The position numbers and the translations under genes were made by a program. Source: Pseudoscleropodium purum (lineage: Eukaryota; Streptophyta; Bryopsida; Hypnales; Brachytheciaceae). Taken from it: a stretch of DNA of 64,000 nucleotides. The stretch spans positions 33,294,001 through 33,358,000 of the forward strand of contig OZ017797.1 of NCBI GenBank assembly GCA_963969395.1, read 5' to 3'. The notes beneath the pieces were generated by a model, which searched no databases, had not been told where the DNA came from, and saw only the letters and a program-made list of their open reading frames with translations. Shown here in pieces: positions 46,861 through 58,939 of this stretch (the first letter of the stretch is position 1; every line of letters starts with the position of its first letter).

Positions 46861-48212
46861 AGACTTGGTGAGATTGGGAAGGATTGGGTTGGGCACTGCC
46901 AAGCTGACAGACAGAGCAACAGAATGGGGTTGATTTGGTGGGATTTTTCCTTCCGTGTCTCATTGCCAAACCAAGCAACCAACCAGAGGGTAAGCCAAGC
47001 CAAGCCAAGCCAAGCAGAGGCAACATGTTCCTGCACCGGCGGGGCTCGGGACAGATGGAGGGACAGTGCAAGCTGCTGCTGCTGCTGCTGCAAGGCCGGG
47101 GAGGAGGGACCATCACGGGGGCCATCACGGGGTGATTAAGGACTTCCCCTAGACACTAGCTTAGCTGGGATAGCGACAAAAGAGGGGTCTTTTCAGTTGG
47201 GTTGGGGGCTCCACAAGGTCAAAACCAGTTGTTGACTTGGGGATGCTAACATGGCATCATTTCATTGACAACCCGTCACCGTTGCCATTGCAAGTTGCAA
47301 CTCATAACCTTCTTTCCTTTCAACTTGATTTCTACATCCTTGGATTATGAAGATAGAAGGTAGTGGTTCAAAAATGGACAACCGATTACATAGTAGACAA
47401 TTGATGATTATCTAATACATAATTGAACCAATTAGGGTCATAAGAAAATCAATGTATTATCACAAATGAAGTAAGATTGCCACATTTGTCCTATGTATTT
47501 AGTTATTTTTAGAAAATGAGGTAGATGGATGCTAGAAACAAGGGAAAAAAAATTCAAGATTTATTCATGTTCTATACAAAAAAAAGGTTGGAATTTGCTT
47601 TCCAAAACTTTGGCATGTATTTTTTGCCAAACTTGCAATACCAATATGGTAGTGCAAGAAATGTACAAATCAAAGGAAAGGCACAATAGAAGACCTTGCA
47701 TGGCTTACAAGATCCATTGTAAGTTTGGGGAACATTTTTTTTAATATGTGTATATGTGTGTATATATATAAGCGGTTGATGCCTTTGTTAAGCCAAGTGC
47801 AAAAATATAAAAAACAAGTAGCAATGTTATTAGAAGCTATGTCTATGGTAGGAATAGCTTGTTTTTTAAGTGAGATTGTACTCAAACTTCCTCACATGTA
47901 GCTTTTGTCCATGCAAAACCTCTTTTCCTTTGATTGAGAGCTAATGCATTCTTTGCATAAGTCTATCAAAATTGCCTTTGGCATATTGTATTGTGCAATT
48001 GTTACAAGAGGTAAATCAAATAACAACAAAACTTGTAGATTTTTGGAAGCCATTATGATACAATAGGGGATTCTTTTGAGTGTATTAAAAAAAAATGTTG
48101 GAAAAAGATTTTTTCCCTCGAACTTGACTAACAATATTATTAGACTTTAATTCATCTCAAAGTCAAATTTGTTCTCAGTACATCATTTTAGTTGTATTTT
48201 CTTTACACTCAA

Positions 48213-48848
48213 CCCCTAACTGTCCAAGGCACTAAAATTTGGTGTTTGCAAAACTTTGAAGTTAAATAAAACCTAACCAAGTTGCTATTTTTAGTAGTTC
48301 ATATTTTTAGAAAGTTTTTCTAGAAGTCTAGTTTTAGTAGCAAAAATCCGATCTTGAAAATAAATGATAGTGATCTTTCTATTCAATATTTTGTGCAAGG
48401 ATACCTTGACTTCCCATAGTGTTGAGAGCTCCTGGAAATGAGCCTCAAATACACTAGATCTTCACGAAAAAATTACATTCAAAATTCATTTAAAAAAATT
48501 GCAGAGTACATTTTAAAAAGCCATAAATTGATTGGGGTTATACATGTTAGGCTCTTTAACCTCGTGTTTTTTTGCTCACCAACTTTTTAGATTTGACTTC
48601 TTGAAAGAGGATTAAAAGACTTCACATCACTTTTGCATTTATAGCACCTTCATGGTCAAACATTACAATCTCTCACTCCATAAATGATATTGTTGTGTTT
48701 CCTTTTCCTATGAGATCTCTAGCATATCTAGTTTGAATTTGTACAATTACAATTTTTAAAAATTGATACAACTTATCAAAATGTCGGTATTTTATCTAAT
48801 TTTAAGCAAATTCCAAGAAGCTCAAAACAAGCTTTGAGCATTTAGGGA
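48213..48848 (+). mobile_element. TTAA-type MITE, family F copy F1
   Basis: The left end CCCCTAACTGTCCAAGGCAC follows TCAA (decayed TTAA). The right end GAGCATTTAGGGA precedes TTAA at 48849-48852. It is the inverted counterpart of 50146-50790, sharing AACCTAACCAAGTTGCTATT and ATAGTGTTGAGA. Length is about 636 bp. Confidence 0.78.
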
Positions 48849-48881
48849 TTAAGATAAATGTACCAACAACAATCAATCTTT

Positions 48882-49275
48882 TAAGCAATTTTGGAGCATG
48901 TCATGAGTAGTATGAGGTGGTGAATTTTTTCTATGTAGGAAGATAGGAATATAGGGAGTGCAGGTTTTTCAGAATTTTATTTCCAAAATTTGAAATTGTT
49001 GTAAATTTTGGGAGCCAAACAGTATTCATGACTTGTAGCTAATTATATCAGTCTAAACTCTTCCAATTCCAATCATTCAAGAACTACTTTTCTGCTCACT
49101 ACTTCTTGCTTTTCTTGCTCACTACTTTGGGGCAAGTGTCATAACCTTATTAGTCACAAGCTTGAAAGGACCAAAATAACACATTCTTAACTTTTTTTGG
49201 AAATTTTTTCTATCTTTGGTTGGAATACTACACCTTGTATGTTGAATATTGGGCATGGTTGGCAACTGACATGTT
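48882..49275 (+). repeat. dispersed repeat, shorter copy (partner 37285-38475)
   Basis: Same words in the same order as 37285-38475 but without the 0.8-kb middle. It may be an internally deleted derivative of the longer copy. Confidence 0.6.
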
Positions 49276-49647
49276 TACCTTACAAACTTTTATTTACATA
49301 TCCTATCATGTGAGTTATATATATAATTGCCAAGCTTTTAAAGTAAAAGAGGAATTCTTTACGTGTTGTTTGAAGTTTTTTTGTTTTGCTTGCAATAATT
49401 TAGGCAACATGATTGTTGATTTAGGCACCCAAATGGAAAACAAATCATATTCTAATCAATTTTTTGTGTCAAAATTCTTAAAATATTTATTTCAAATTGA
49501 TTAATAGGAACCTAATAAAATATTCAATTTTTTGTTCCATAATGTTCAATAGCCTTTATGTCCATTACCTTTTGTTCATGCACCCTACTCATCACACAGA
49601 GCTTCTCCGTAACCACTTAGCTTTTGATGGGATACTTACTTGGGCTT

Positions 49648-49667
49648 GGGGGGGGGGGGGGGGGGGG
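49648..49667 (+). repeat. poly(G) run of 20
   Basis: An uninterrupted run of 20 G in otherwise AT-rich DNA. It may be real or may mark a polishing or assembly artefact. Confidence 0.85.
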
Positions 49668-50145
49668 TAGTGATTTTTTTTATTAGAATATAAGGCAAAA
49701 GACTATAGAACAAATAAAATAAAACAAAATGTAGACCTATCCCCATTTTGACGGCATTCTAATACATTAAAATGCGTGTTATATTTTAAAGTTGCATTTA
49801 AAATTTGTGTGTGTGTTCTTTCAATTAGTTATGAATTTAAAGATTTTGCTCACAGATAGAGATATATAAATCTGTAGTGACTTTCTAGTGAATTGATATC
49901 AAAAAATGAAAAAACTGAATGGTTCCCTCCTTTATACTTGCAAGGTTGAAGAGATATAAAATACTCTTTTTACTTACTTATTTTCCAACAACTACAAACC
50001 ACATGATTGCTTCTCAGTATCCACGTTTTGAAATAAAATTGAATTACAATATTTACATTAACTTTGAGTATTCAATAATTTTTTTTTAATGATAGTTGTA
50101 ATGAGAAATATGACTCAATTGGGTCGTAGTCATGATAGTGATGAA

Positions 50146-50790
50146 CTCCTAAGTGCCCAAGGCCTTTTTTGAGCTCTTAGGAATTTGATCTAAATTGAAA
50201 ATAAAAATAAAAATTTATAAGTTGAACTTTTCAATTTGAATTGTAACCGTACAAATTCAAACTAAATATATTAGAGATTACCTCAAAAGAGAAAATACAA
50301 CGATATCACTTACAAATTGAAAAATTATAATGTTTGATCATGAGGGTGTTAAACATGTGAAAGTGATTTGAAGTCTTTCAATCCTCTTTTTTGCATGTCA
50401 GATCTAAAAAGTCGGTTACCAAATAAATATGAGGTTAAAAGACATTACATGCATAGCCCCAATCGATTAATGAGTTCTCAAAATCTCTTCTACAATTTTA
50501 AAAAATGGATTTCTAATGTGAATTTTTCTCCAAGAACTTATGTATTTGAGGCTCATTTCCAAGAGTTCTCAACACTATGGAAAGTTAAGATTGCAATGGA
50601 AACCCTTGCACAAAATCTTGAATAAAAAATCATAATCAATTATTTTCAAAATTGGATCTTTGATGTTAAAATTAGACTTCAAAAAGAATTTTCTAAAAAT
50701 ATAAATTTCTAAAAATAGCAACTTGGTTAGGTTTTATTTGACTTCAAAGTATTGTCAGCATTAGAATTTGGTGTCATGGGCATTTAAGGG
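50146..50790 (-). mobile_element. TTAA-type MITE, family F copy F2, reverse orientation
   Basis: The left end CTCCTAAGTGCCCAAGGCC follows TGAA (decayed TTAA). The right end CATGGGCATTTAAGGG precedes TTAA at 50791-50794. It is the reverse complement of F1 over its length. The ORF at 50368-50625 lies inside and is not conserved as a protein in F1. Confidence 0.75.
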
Positions 50791-50794
50791 TTAA

Positions 50795-52615
50795 TATGAA
50801 CCATATTTTTAAATATATCACCAATTTTGAGCAAATGTCTAATTTTTTATGACTCCCTTTAAGGTATTTGCTCCTAAAATTAACACCTTTTTCCAACCCA
50901 ACAATTGTGAACACAATTTGGAAAAAAAATTATCTCATAATGTTAGCATTTATGGAAATATTGTTGACATTAAAATACCCTTAATTGGACATCCTTGAAG
51001 TACAAAATCCTCATTGGTTGTTTCTAATAATTATTGAATTTCCATTGGTTCTTTTTTAAAATTAGTATTGAATTTGACCAAGTGCTTTGTTATATTTAGA
51101 TCAAAGAGTGGTTGTGAAAAATTTATTCAAGTTGGTGGCAAATGAATGGTGTTGCAAAAGGGTGAAGATACCTTACTTTTTATTGTTACTATTCAAAATT
51201 TTATACTATTTGAAGTACATACCAATAGTATAGTTCAAATGGACTACAAGAGTGAAACTTTCTTAATCTAAACCATATTTTTTTGTTTATTATTTCAATG
51301 AAGTGATGTATAGTTGGGTCAAACCACATTTAAAAGGTACCATTGGGACAAGACTTAAGTCTTTTTCTGAACTTTTAAAGCTCAAAATTACTTTAATGTT
51401 GTCATTCTTTTAATAAATTTATGGATAAAGAGTATTGCAATGCTCCCCTATATTAAGTTGAAGAAAAATTTCATAGATAAAATTGTCAAAAGGACATAAA
51501 TTACCAATTGCAAGGCTAAATTTAGTTCTATATTACAATATAGTACTTTAAAAGGATATTTTTATCCAAATTTTTTATACTTTTCAAGCATACAACTATA
51601 AAAAAGTATTTTTAGTGATTAAATCTTGGACACAAAATAGTCTAATCTTTTAATTAATTAATTGATTGCTGACAAATTCTTGATTTATTCTTTAAGAAAA
51701 TTTAAGCATTCAATTCCCAAAAGAGCTTATATAGGAACCTTGAAGTGAATAATTTATCCATTTTTTTTTTTTAATACAATCATTGTTATTTTGGATTATT
51801 TTTTATATTGAAAAAGATGTTCATATTTTTTTACTTCTAGTTATTATAGAAAATGGAAAATTATTCAAATTGTAGCAAAAGAGGTTTTTTCTATTCTATT
51901 ATATAATTATATATGCAAGTGATTTTTTTTGATTCAATCACATCATTATTGATTAAAAATTAGGCCCCTTTTCTACCATTGAAAAACTTGACAAGCTGAC
52001 ATCTAAACTTTTATTGGAAATTTCATAAAGAACTTTTTATTTTTTTATGAATACAAAAGTAAGAGTCTTCATATAATTTGAAGTATTAGTCAAAAAGCAC
52101 TAATCAAACTCCCTATATTTAATAAATCATTTAAAAAACACCATAGGTCAAAAGAAGTTATATAACATATTTGATTGCATCTGATCCCTATTTGGGTATC
52201 TTTGAGGGTGATTTGACCCAGGTGGATAAACTTGGATTTAAAAAAATTCTCTATTATTGTCCCCAATTCAAAGTGCATTTACTAATAGGAAACTTTAAAG
52301 ATCTAAAAATAATGCATAGTAATGCACTTTAATTTAGTATGAAAATTAGTACACTAGAACTTGCAAACTCCTATGTATAATTCCTTATTTGATTCCTTAT
52401 TTGATTCCTAGGATACAAATTGTGTGCTAAAATATAACAAGACATACAATCATTCACCAATAGATTGGTAATTCAACAATTATCATCCTCAAATTTAGAT
52501 GTCATTTGAACATCCAAACCTTATCATGCTCATATACAACACCATACTTGTAGAAGAAGTAACCATTTTGTAGCTTCTCAGACATAGTGGAGGTGCAATA
52601 GTAATCCAAATAGAG
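50795..52615. other. AT-rich DNA, no gene seen
   Basis: No recognisable coding, RNA or transposon feature. Stop codons are dense in all frames. Confidence 0.55.
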
Positions 52616-53385
52616 ATGACCATATAGTGACTCTCAAAAGTAGTTGGCCACCTTAAAAATTGCTCTCAAAAATTGAGAAATTAGGATTATGAAGTCAAAC
52701 TTGGACATATTGTTGTGTAAAAGGGATTTCTACCCTCATATGTAATTTCACTTAAAATGGACTATATTTAGACAATTTATTATTTGCATGAATTTTCAAT
52801 GGAAAAAAAAACTTTTTGTGAGAAGTCAAAATGTCCCATTTTTTTTTTATAGGAAGAATGTGCATCTTGACTAGATTCACATGTTACAAGTTTTATGAAT
52901 TTTGGATTTTTATTGATTGAGATTTAATTGATTGAAATTTGACTTCAAAAATTTATTTTAAAAATTTTTCGCTCCATAAATTATTAAAAAAATTCAAAAT
53001 AACATCAAATGACTATATATATCAAAAATACATTTTTGCATATTATAGAATAAAAAATAAAAGAAATAAAAAATTTGAGGTCAAATTTCAATCAATGAAA
53101 ATTCAAAATTCATGAAACTCGGAACATGTGAATCTAGTCAAAATGTACATCCTTCCTATATAAAGAAATGGAACATTTTGACTTCTCACAAAAAAAAAAT
53201 TCTCCGTTGAAAATTTATACAAATAATAAATTGTTTAAATATAGTCCATTTTAAGTGAAATTACATATAAAGGTAGAGTCCCTTTTGTACAACATGTCCA
53301 AATTTCACTTCATAATTCTAATTTCTCAATTTTGGAGAGCGATTTTTAGGGTGACCAACTACTTTTGGAAGTCACTATATGTCAT
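52616..53385. mobile_element. foldback element with arms of about 340 bp
   Basis: The left arm starts ATGACCATATAGTGACTCTC and the right arm ends in its complement (GGAAGTCACTATATGTCAT). Complementarity continues inward. CAAAAGTAGTTGG pairs with CCAACTACTTTTG, GGACTATATTTA pairs with TAAATATAGTCC, and GATTCACATGTT pairs with AACATGTGAATC. Only the central roughly 100 bp are unpaired. The ends do not resemble the TTAA families. No clear target duplication was found. The type is a long-TIR MITE of unknown superfamily. Confidence 0.82.
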
Positions 53386-53521
53386 TGGATCCAATTAAGT
53401 ATAAGGAAAATTTTTGTCATAATTGTAAACTTCAATTTATTATCAACATTCTTACATGATAAATAACCATTAAATACCATTTTCTAGAAACCACTAGACT
53501 TTTTGGACCTTTAGTAATTTG

Positions 53522-54253
53522 TTCCTAAAGTCCCATTTGTTTGGACAAATGAAAGTTCAAGTAAGTTGAATTAATTTTTTTCTCATAGATCATATTTTGC
53601 CTATGTACAAAGCTTTGATTCATTCTATATAGATTAGGAATGTGGAAATTATGGAGCTTCTTGTTTTGCTAGCAATCATTGAATTTTCATAAAAATAACA
53701 TATTGAATTTACTTTTGAACTTAGTTTTCTCAATTTTCATTAAAATTTTTTTTTACAAAGTTTAAATTTTCTTAAGAACAATCTCATTATTGGAATTCAT
53801 GTTTTTCAATTCCAACTTAAAGCTATAAACAATTTAGTCTTTTTGTCTATCTTATACTTGGTTTTATCAATTCTATATAACAGTTTTTTAAATAATGAAA
53901 ATCTAGTGTTTTTTTGGTAAATTTTTTCCTAAATTTTCAATTCAATCCTTCAATATAAAGCATTTGAAATTCAAAAATTTTATTGTTAAAATTTCAAGTT
54001 ATAAAGATTCAAAGTTTTATAATCTAGTCATACAAAATAGAAGAAAATTTATTTTCTTCACTTTAAATGCAAATATCTTGCAATTTGTGTAGTCAGAGCT
54101 TTCAAAATTTCTTCCATGAATTTGTATACTAGTGTAATAGAAGATCTTATGGTTAGGTATACAAAAAAACATTTGAAATTTTTTTGCTCTTTGCAATAGA
54201 AATGGCAATTTTGATATTGTTATTGATGAAAAAAAGACATGACATTTTAGGAA
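53522..54253 (+). mobile_element. TTAA-type MITE, family B copy B5
   Basis: The left end TTCCTAAAGTCCCATTTGTT follows a decayed TTTG. The right end ACATGACATTTTAGGAA precedes TTAA at 54254-54257. It is shortened internally to about 732 bp. The right half matches B3 closely (word ATCTTGCAATTTGTGTAGTC). Confidence 0.8.
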
Positions 54254-54257
54254 TTAA

Positions 54258-54840
54258 TCCGTAAAGAACCAAGGGGTGGGGGTGTAGGTAAGCATAGCTC
54301 TTGGGTATTTTTACTAGCTCTTTTAACAAGCATAATTTCTCATCTGTGTAGAATAAATTTGATGATTGCCACCATTGAATGAAAGAAGAATTAAGTGGCT
54401 TTCATGTGAAAAAAGATCCACAAAATCACATTTTCTCGTGAAAATGCCATTGTTGACAAGATTGATGAAAGATATTTGATTAGGAAATACTATGTACATA
54501 TGCTAAAATTAGATGCTCAAAAGTGCTCCAAGAACTCTAGGGATATTCCACATATACATATCATTATGTTTTTGATGTACATTTTTTTATAGATAATTTT
54601 GAAGTGTTAAAAAAAAGATATGAGGATCTAAATGACAACCCACAACATCTTATCTATTCTCGAAAAAATCCCCAAATCATACAATCAATAATTTTTTGAT
54701 TAGATTGCACTGTTTGATTTAATAAGAAAAATTATGTAGGGTCTCTTTGTTGTTCACAAATTGTTAGTGAGGTTCATATTTTAAATTTTCTCCAAATGTA
54801 GTTGAAGAAGCTACTTAGTGACCTTGTGGTCCTTTAGGGA
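54258..54840 (+). mobile_element. TTAA-type MITE, family E, abutting B5
   Basis: The left end TCCGTAAAGAACCAAGG begins directly at the TTAA that closes B5. The right end CCTTGTGGTCCTTTAGGGA is its inverted repeat and is followed by TTCA (decayed TTAA). Length is 583 bp. The interior is unlike the other families. One element evidently inserted into the terminal TTAA of the other. Confidence 0.78.
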
Positions 54841-54844
54841 TTCA

Positions 54845-57800
54845 AAGACCATTGTTTACAATTAAATACAAGACCAACAATCTTGCAATTTGCATAAATG
54901 GTCTTGCAATATCTGATGGAATGTCACACTAAATGATTGGTTTATCATGGCGCAGTGTGTATACTAAATTTAAAAATTTCATTGATAAAAATTGAATTTT
55001 TTTTCTAATTTCTTAATAAATATGTCTTATATAACAAGAATTTTTATTTTTTATATTCATATTATTTTGATATTCTTTTGCATTTTTATAACGGATTTTG
55101 ATGTTCAAAATCTTTGACTAAGATTTGAAGGTTTAAAAAATTACATATCTTTTATTTATTTCTCTTGAATAAGCGTTTCATAAAATTATAAGGTGAAGTT
55201 TTTGGTAAAGGGCATGAATTAGTTAGGTAAAACGGAGTAGATTTTTTGGTACAAATTTTGGTGCAAAGAATTTCTCTTGGAAGTTGGGACAAACTCTAGT
55301 GCAAATTGATCGCTTTCTGCACATGATGATGTAGTGATGGAAATCATATACTATAGTGCAAAATTTTCCAAAACGCTTTTAGGCAAAAGAAAAGTAAAAA
55401 TAAATCAAGATTAATTAAGGTTAATTTTTTTTATACAAGAACTATGCATTATTGGATTACTTTTAGACCCTATTATTTAAAAATCTAAACATAGACTCAA
55501 ATTAACAAATAAATTGTTCAAATTTTGTATATTTATATTATAAAAAAAAAAATACAAAATTTTGAATTGAAAGAATGGATTTAAATTCCTTCAACTATAA
55601 ATGATTGAGTTTTAGAATTAAAATTTGAAAACAAGTACAATTTCTTACTATCATTATACTTTTAGTGTAGTGTGGCATGACATAAAAATAATTATTTTGG
55701 TGGGTTACCTACTGAAAAAATTACGAAGTTTTGATTTTTAAAAATAGAACCTAAATATTTAATTAAGAAGGAATAAGTACTAAAAATTTCCATAATTCAC
55801 CAAAAACATTCAAAATTTAGAAACACCTTGAAGTAAAATTTTCATTAGTTGCTTATAGACTGCTTTTTGGTTGTCTAATGTGTTTTTGTTTTTGTTTTAT
55901 AATAAGAGAATAATCAAATTAAATTGAAAATTATTTTTGTAGAAGATGACTGTAAGATTTTCCATTTTTGATAATCATAAATTCAATTATCATTTAGATG
56001 ATTGGAATACTTTAAAGGGACAATGAAATAAAAGCAATTGCAAAATACACTTCTTATGTTTGCTACTTTATTTGTTTAATTAGATTAAATGATGTTTAAT
56101 CTTATAATATAAAATATAAATATAAATCACTATGGGATCAAAACATTGTATATCCTATGTTGACCTATAGAAGAGGAACCTTGTGGTTGAAAAATAAATC
56201 ATAGATGCATCAACAAAAATCTTAAAGAGCCACATTATAGAAATTTGAGTGCCCATGAGTAAACATGTCAAAATTGAAATACATGTGGTCTCAACCATAA
56301 GGTGATGCGTTTATAAATAAAAGATGAAAATATTGATTTAAAAAAAATTCCTATTCAATTAGTTTTAGGCTTGTAATTAATAAGTGGAACAATTTTTAGT
56401 GGTTGTTAGATTGGAATAGCAACCTTAAAGGAAATCCTAGTAATACTCTCACCATCTTAATAGCTTGAGGACAAAAGTTTAGGACGAAGGATAATGGGCA
56501 ATAAAGTAGGTGGTAGGCTTTGCCATCACAAGATTAAGTGCAATAAAAGATGAATGGAGGTAAGATGTTTGATAAGCTAAATTATGAAATGGGTTAATAA
56601 GTTTAAATGAACTTCCTTTTATTTTAATGCATAGAGAGCATACATACTTGTAGCTCAAAGTTCATAGTATTTTACAAGATTTCCACTTCCAATGCATAAC
56701 TACCAAAGGCAATGAGGAATAGTAGTGTTGTTTTCAATTTGAAGTTGATTCTAATTATAGATGCAAATGTACAATTATGCTAGTTAATTTTTTTTTAAGG
56801 CTTCAACTTTCTTGTCAAGAACAATAAACAATATTGGTGTTGGAAGGCATTGGCAAAAGATTAGAAAATCACATGAGACCAATCTATACAATGCATTTTA
56901 ATCCTTGAGCCTAAAAATTATTATCTTTTAAAAGTACAATAGGGTCTATAAAATTGTACAAGAAAATATTATTGAAATATTCCTAGAATGTTCAAGAGTA
57001 TTTTTATTTTGAGGGCATTATCCATAGGATTTCATTAAATACTTTTACATTAATTTAAGTTTAAGTGCATGTATATACAAGATTTACATACATGTGCCCT
57101 CCAAAGTATTGGTATTGTCAGTTATTTTCTTGAGCCATTGTACAACATTGAATCACAACAATATCATATAGGATCATATAGGATTACTTTCCTCTTTGGG
57201 GATACCATTGATGAGTTCATTTCCATTAGGGCATTTTTAGTCTTCTATTAATTGTCCTGCCAAATAAACTTTTGACTGTTTATCAATTTATAATGAAAAA
57301 ATAGAAATTCTATGATTGGAAGTGAATTAAGAAAACAACTTTGATAGATGTAATACCCCTTTAAAATTAGACATTAGACAACCAAAATATATCCCACCAC
57401 CAACGGCTAGCTAAAAAATACAAATTGTAGAGGTCTTGGTAAATCACCTTTATTGAGCCAATTTTAAACTTTCAATGAGATGGCAATAGGCTTGTTTTGA
57501 GGTGATAAAGTGATTTATATTTCAATAGTTTAGATTGAAAGTTGTATTTATTCAAGAAGTGCTTGTAGGCATATGATTTTAAGACATAAAAACAATTTTT
57601 ATGTCTTATATTTCTAAAAGAATTCATAATGGCCTCACATTTGCATTGCACTAATCCACATAGAATAAATAAAATTTCTACAAAATGACAATTTTTAAAA
57701 TAGTTGTGTGAATTTCCTCAAGGTTTGGTGTATCTCTCTCTATATATATATTTAAAAGCTAGTACATTCCTACAACTTCAAAAGAAATTTAAGAAATCAA

Positions 57801-57983
57801 AGTAGAAATTGAGATCATGGAAACTTGCTCCAAATACTAAATCTTCAATCTATAACTATTAAATGTAAATGATTCACTTGTAAATTCCCTAAGTACTACA
57901 TTTTAGTGTCAACAAAGTGTTAAAGTCAAGTTGGATTTCACAAAAGTGAATGCAAGATGAAAGTGTCCAATTTGTTATCACTT
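54845..57983. other. AT-rich DNA, no gene seen
   Basis: No coding or RNA feature can be supported. The only noted structure is a small repeat, ATCATATAGG, doubled near 57163-57183. Confidence 0.55.
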
Positions 57984-57987
57984 TAAC

Positions 57988-58935
57988 TTCTAAAGGCCAA
58001 ATGTCTTCTTGAGATGAGGGACAAATGAAAGTTTGGGTAGGTTCCTAAGATCTAAATATTTGGCATGATTTTTTGAATCTTTTTATGAAAAAAAAGATTA
58101 GATTGGCTTAATACTTTATAGAAATATAATTTTGATTCCAATCTATACCCTAGAGTAAAAGTTATGCTACACTAGGTTAAAAATATTCTTCCTTAGGTCC
58201 CAGAAAATTACGATAACTCAAATTGGTTAAATTTTTTTTTTCTAATGGTATTTTTTTTTTCTAAATGGGATATATTTTTTTCTACATAGACAATTTTGAT
58301 TCATTTTATTTCGACTAATGATAAATAAGATATAGAGAGTCTTGTTTTAGGGGAAATCAAAGCATCTTCATCAAAATATAACTTATAGAAATCATTTTTG
58401 AATTTAATTTTTACAATTTTTGAAAGAAATTTTCTAGTACATGGTTTAGTTTGAGTCCTTGCTCGAATAATCTCATCAATGTTCAAATTAGTGTATTTCA
58501 ATTCTACCTTAGAATTGAAATAGTATTTTTCCCTTCAACTTTATTCCTACTTCTATGTAATAAAATTTTAAAGAACCAAAATTAAATGTGTGTTTTTTGA
58601 ATTTTTTCACAAACCCCTAACTCAATTTTTCAAAGTAAAAAATTTTCAAATAAAAATCTATATTGTGAAAGAATTAATTTTGAAAGATTCAAAGCCTTAC
58701 AATCTAGTCTAATAAGGTGCAAGAAAAATGTTTTTTACTTTAAACTCTAATATCTTGAAATTTGCATTGATATTCAAAGTAATAAAAAAATTTCTTCCAC
58801 AAAATTTCATATTAGTTTAGTGCAAGATGCTATAGTTAGATATGCAAAAAAATATTGATAAAGTTTTGTACTTTGCAATCAAAATGACAATTTTGAGTGT
58901 TTTAGGATTTATAAAAGACTTTGGACCTCCAAGGG
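57988..58935 (+). mobile_element. TTAA-type MITE, family B copy B6
   Basis: Starts CTTCTAAAGGCCAAATGTCT after TTAA (57984-57987) and ends TTTGGACCTCCAAGGG before TTAT (decayed TTAA). Length is 948 bp. The subterminal hairpin is disturbed by an insertion. Interior words match B3 and B5. Confidence 0.82.
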
Positions 58936-58939
58936 TTAT

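Larger units (their letters stand above)
45450..47200. other. strong GC/CpG island with minisatellites
   Basis: The most GC-rich stretch of the window, with sharp edges on both sides. It holds several simple repeats: GGA at 46624-46644, CCCGCCCGCCCT at 46660-46702, GGGGACT/GGGGA at 46811-46860, AAGCC at 46992-47015 and CTG at 47072-47091. Many long ORFs overlap on all frames, as expected of low-stop GC-rich DNA, and none matches a family I know. On the minus strand a TATA-like GAATATAATA (46519-46537) is followed by an ATG at 46391 and a perfect donor-like ATG|GTGAGT at 46298. This could be the promoter and first exon of a gene with a long intron, but no second exon was found. Confidence 0.5.

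Noticed and set aside
46538..47128. 196-codon minus-strand ORF and other long ORFs in the 45.5-47.2 kb island
   Set aside because: They are built largely from simple repeats (poly-Ser, Pro-rich and Gly-Arg-Glu tracts), overlap on both strands in several frames, and have no recognisable domain.
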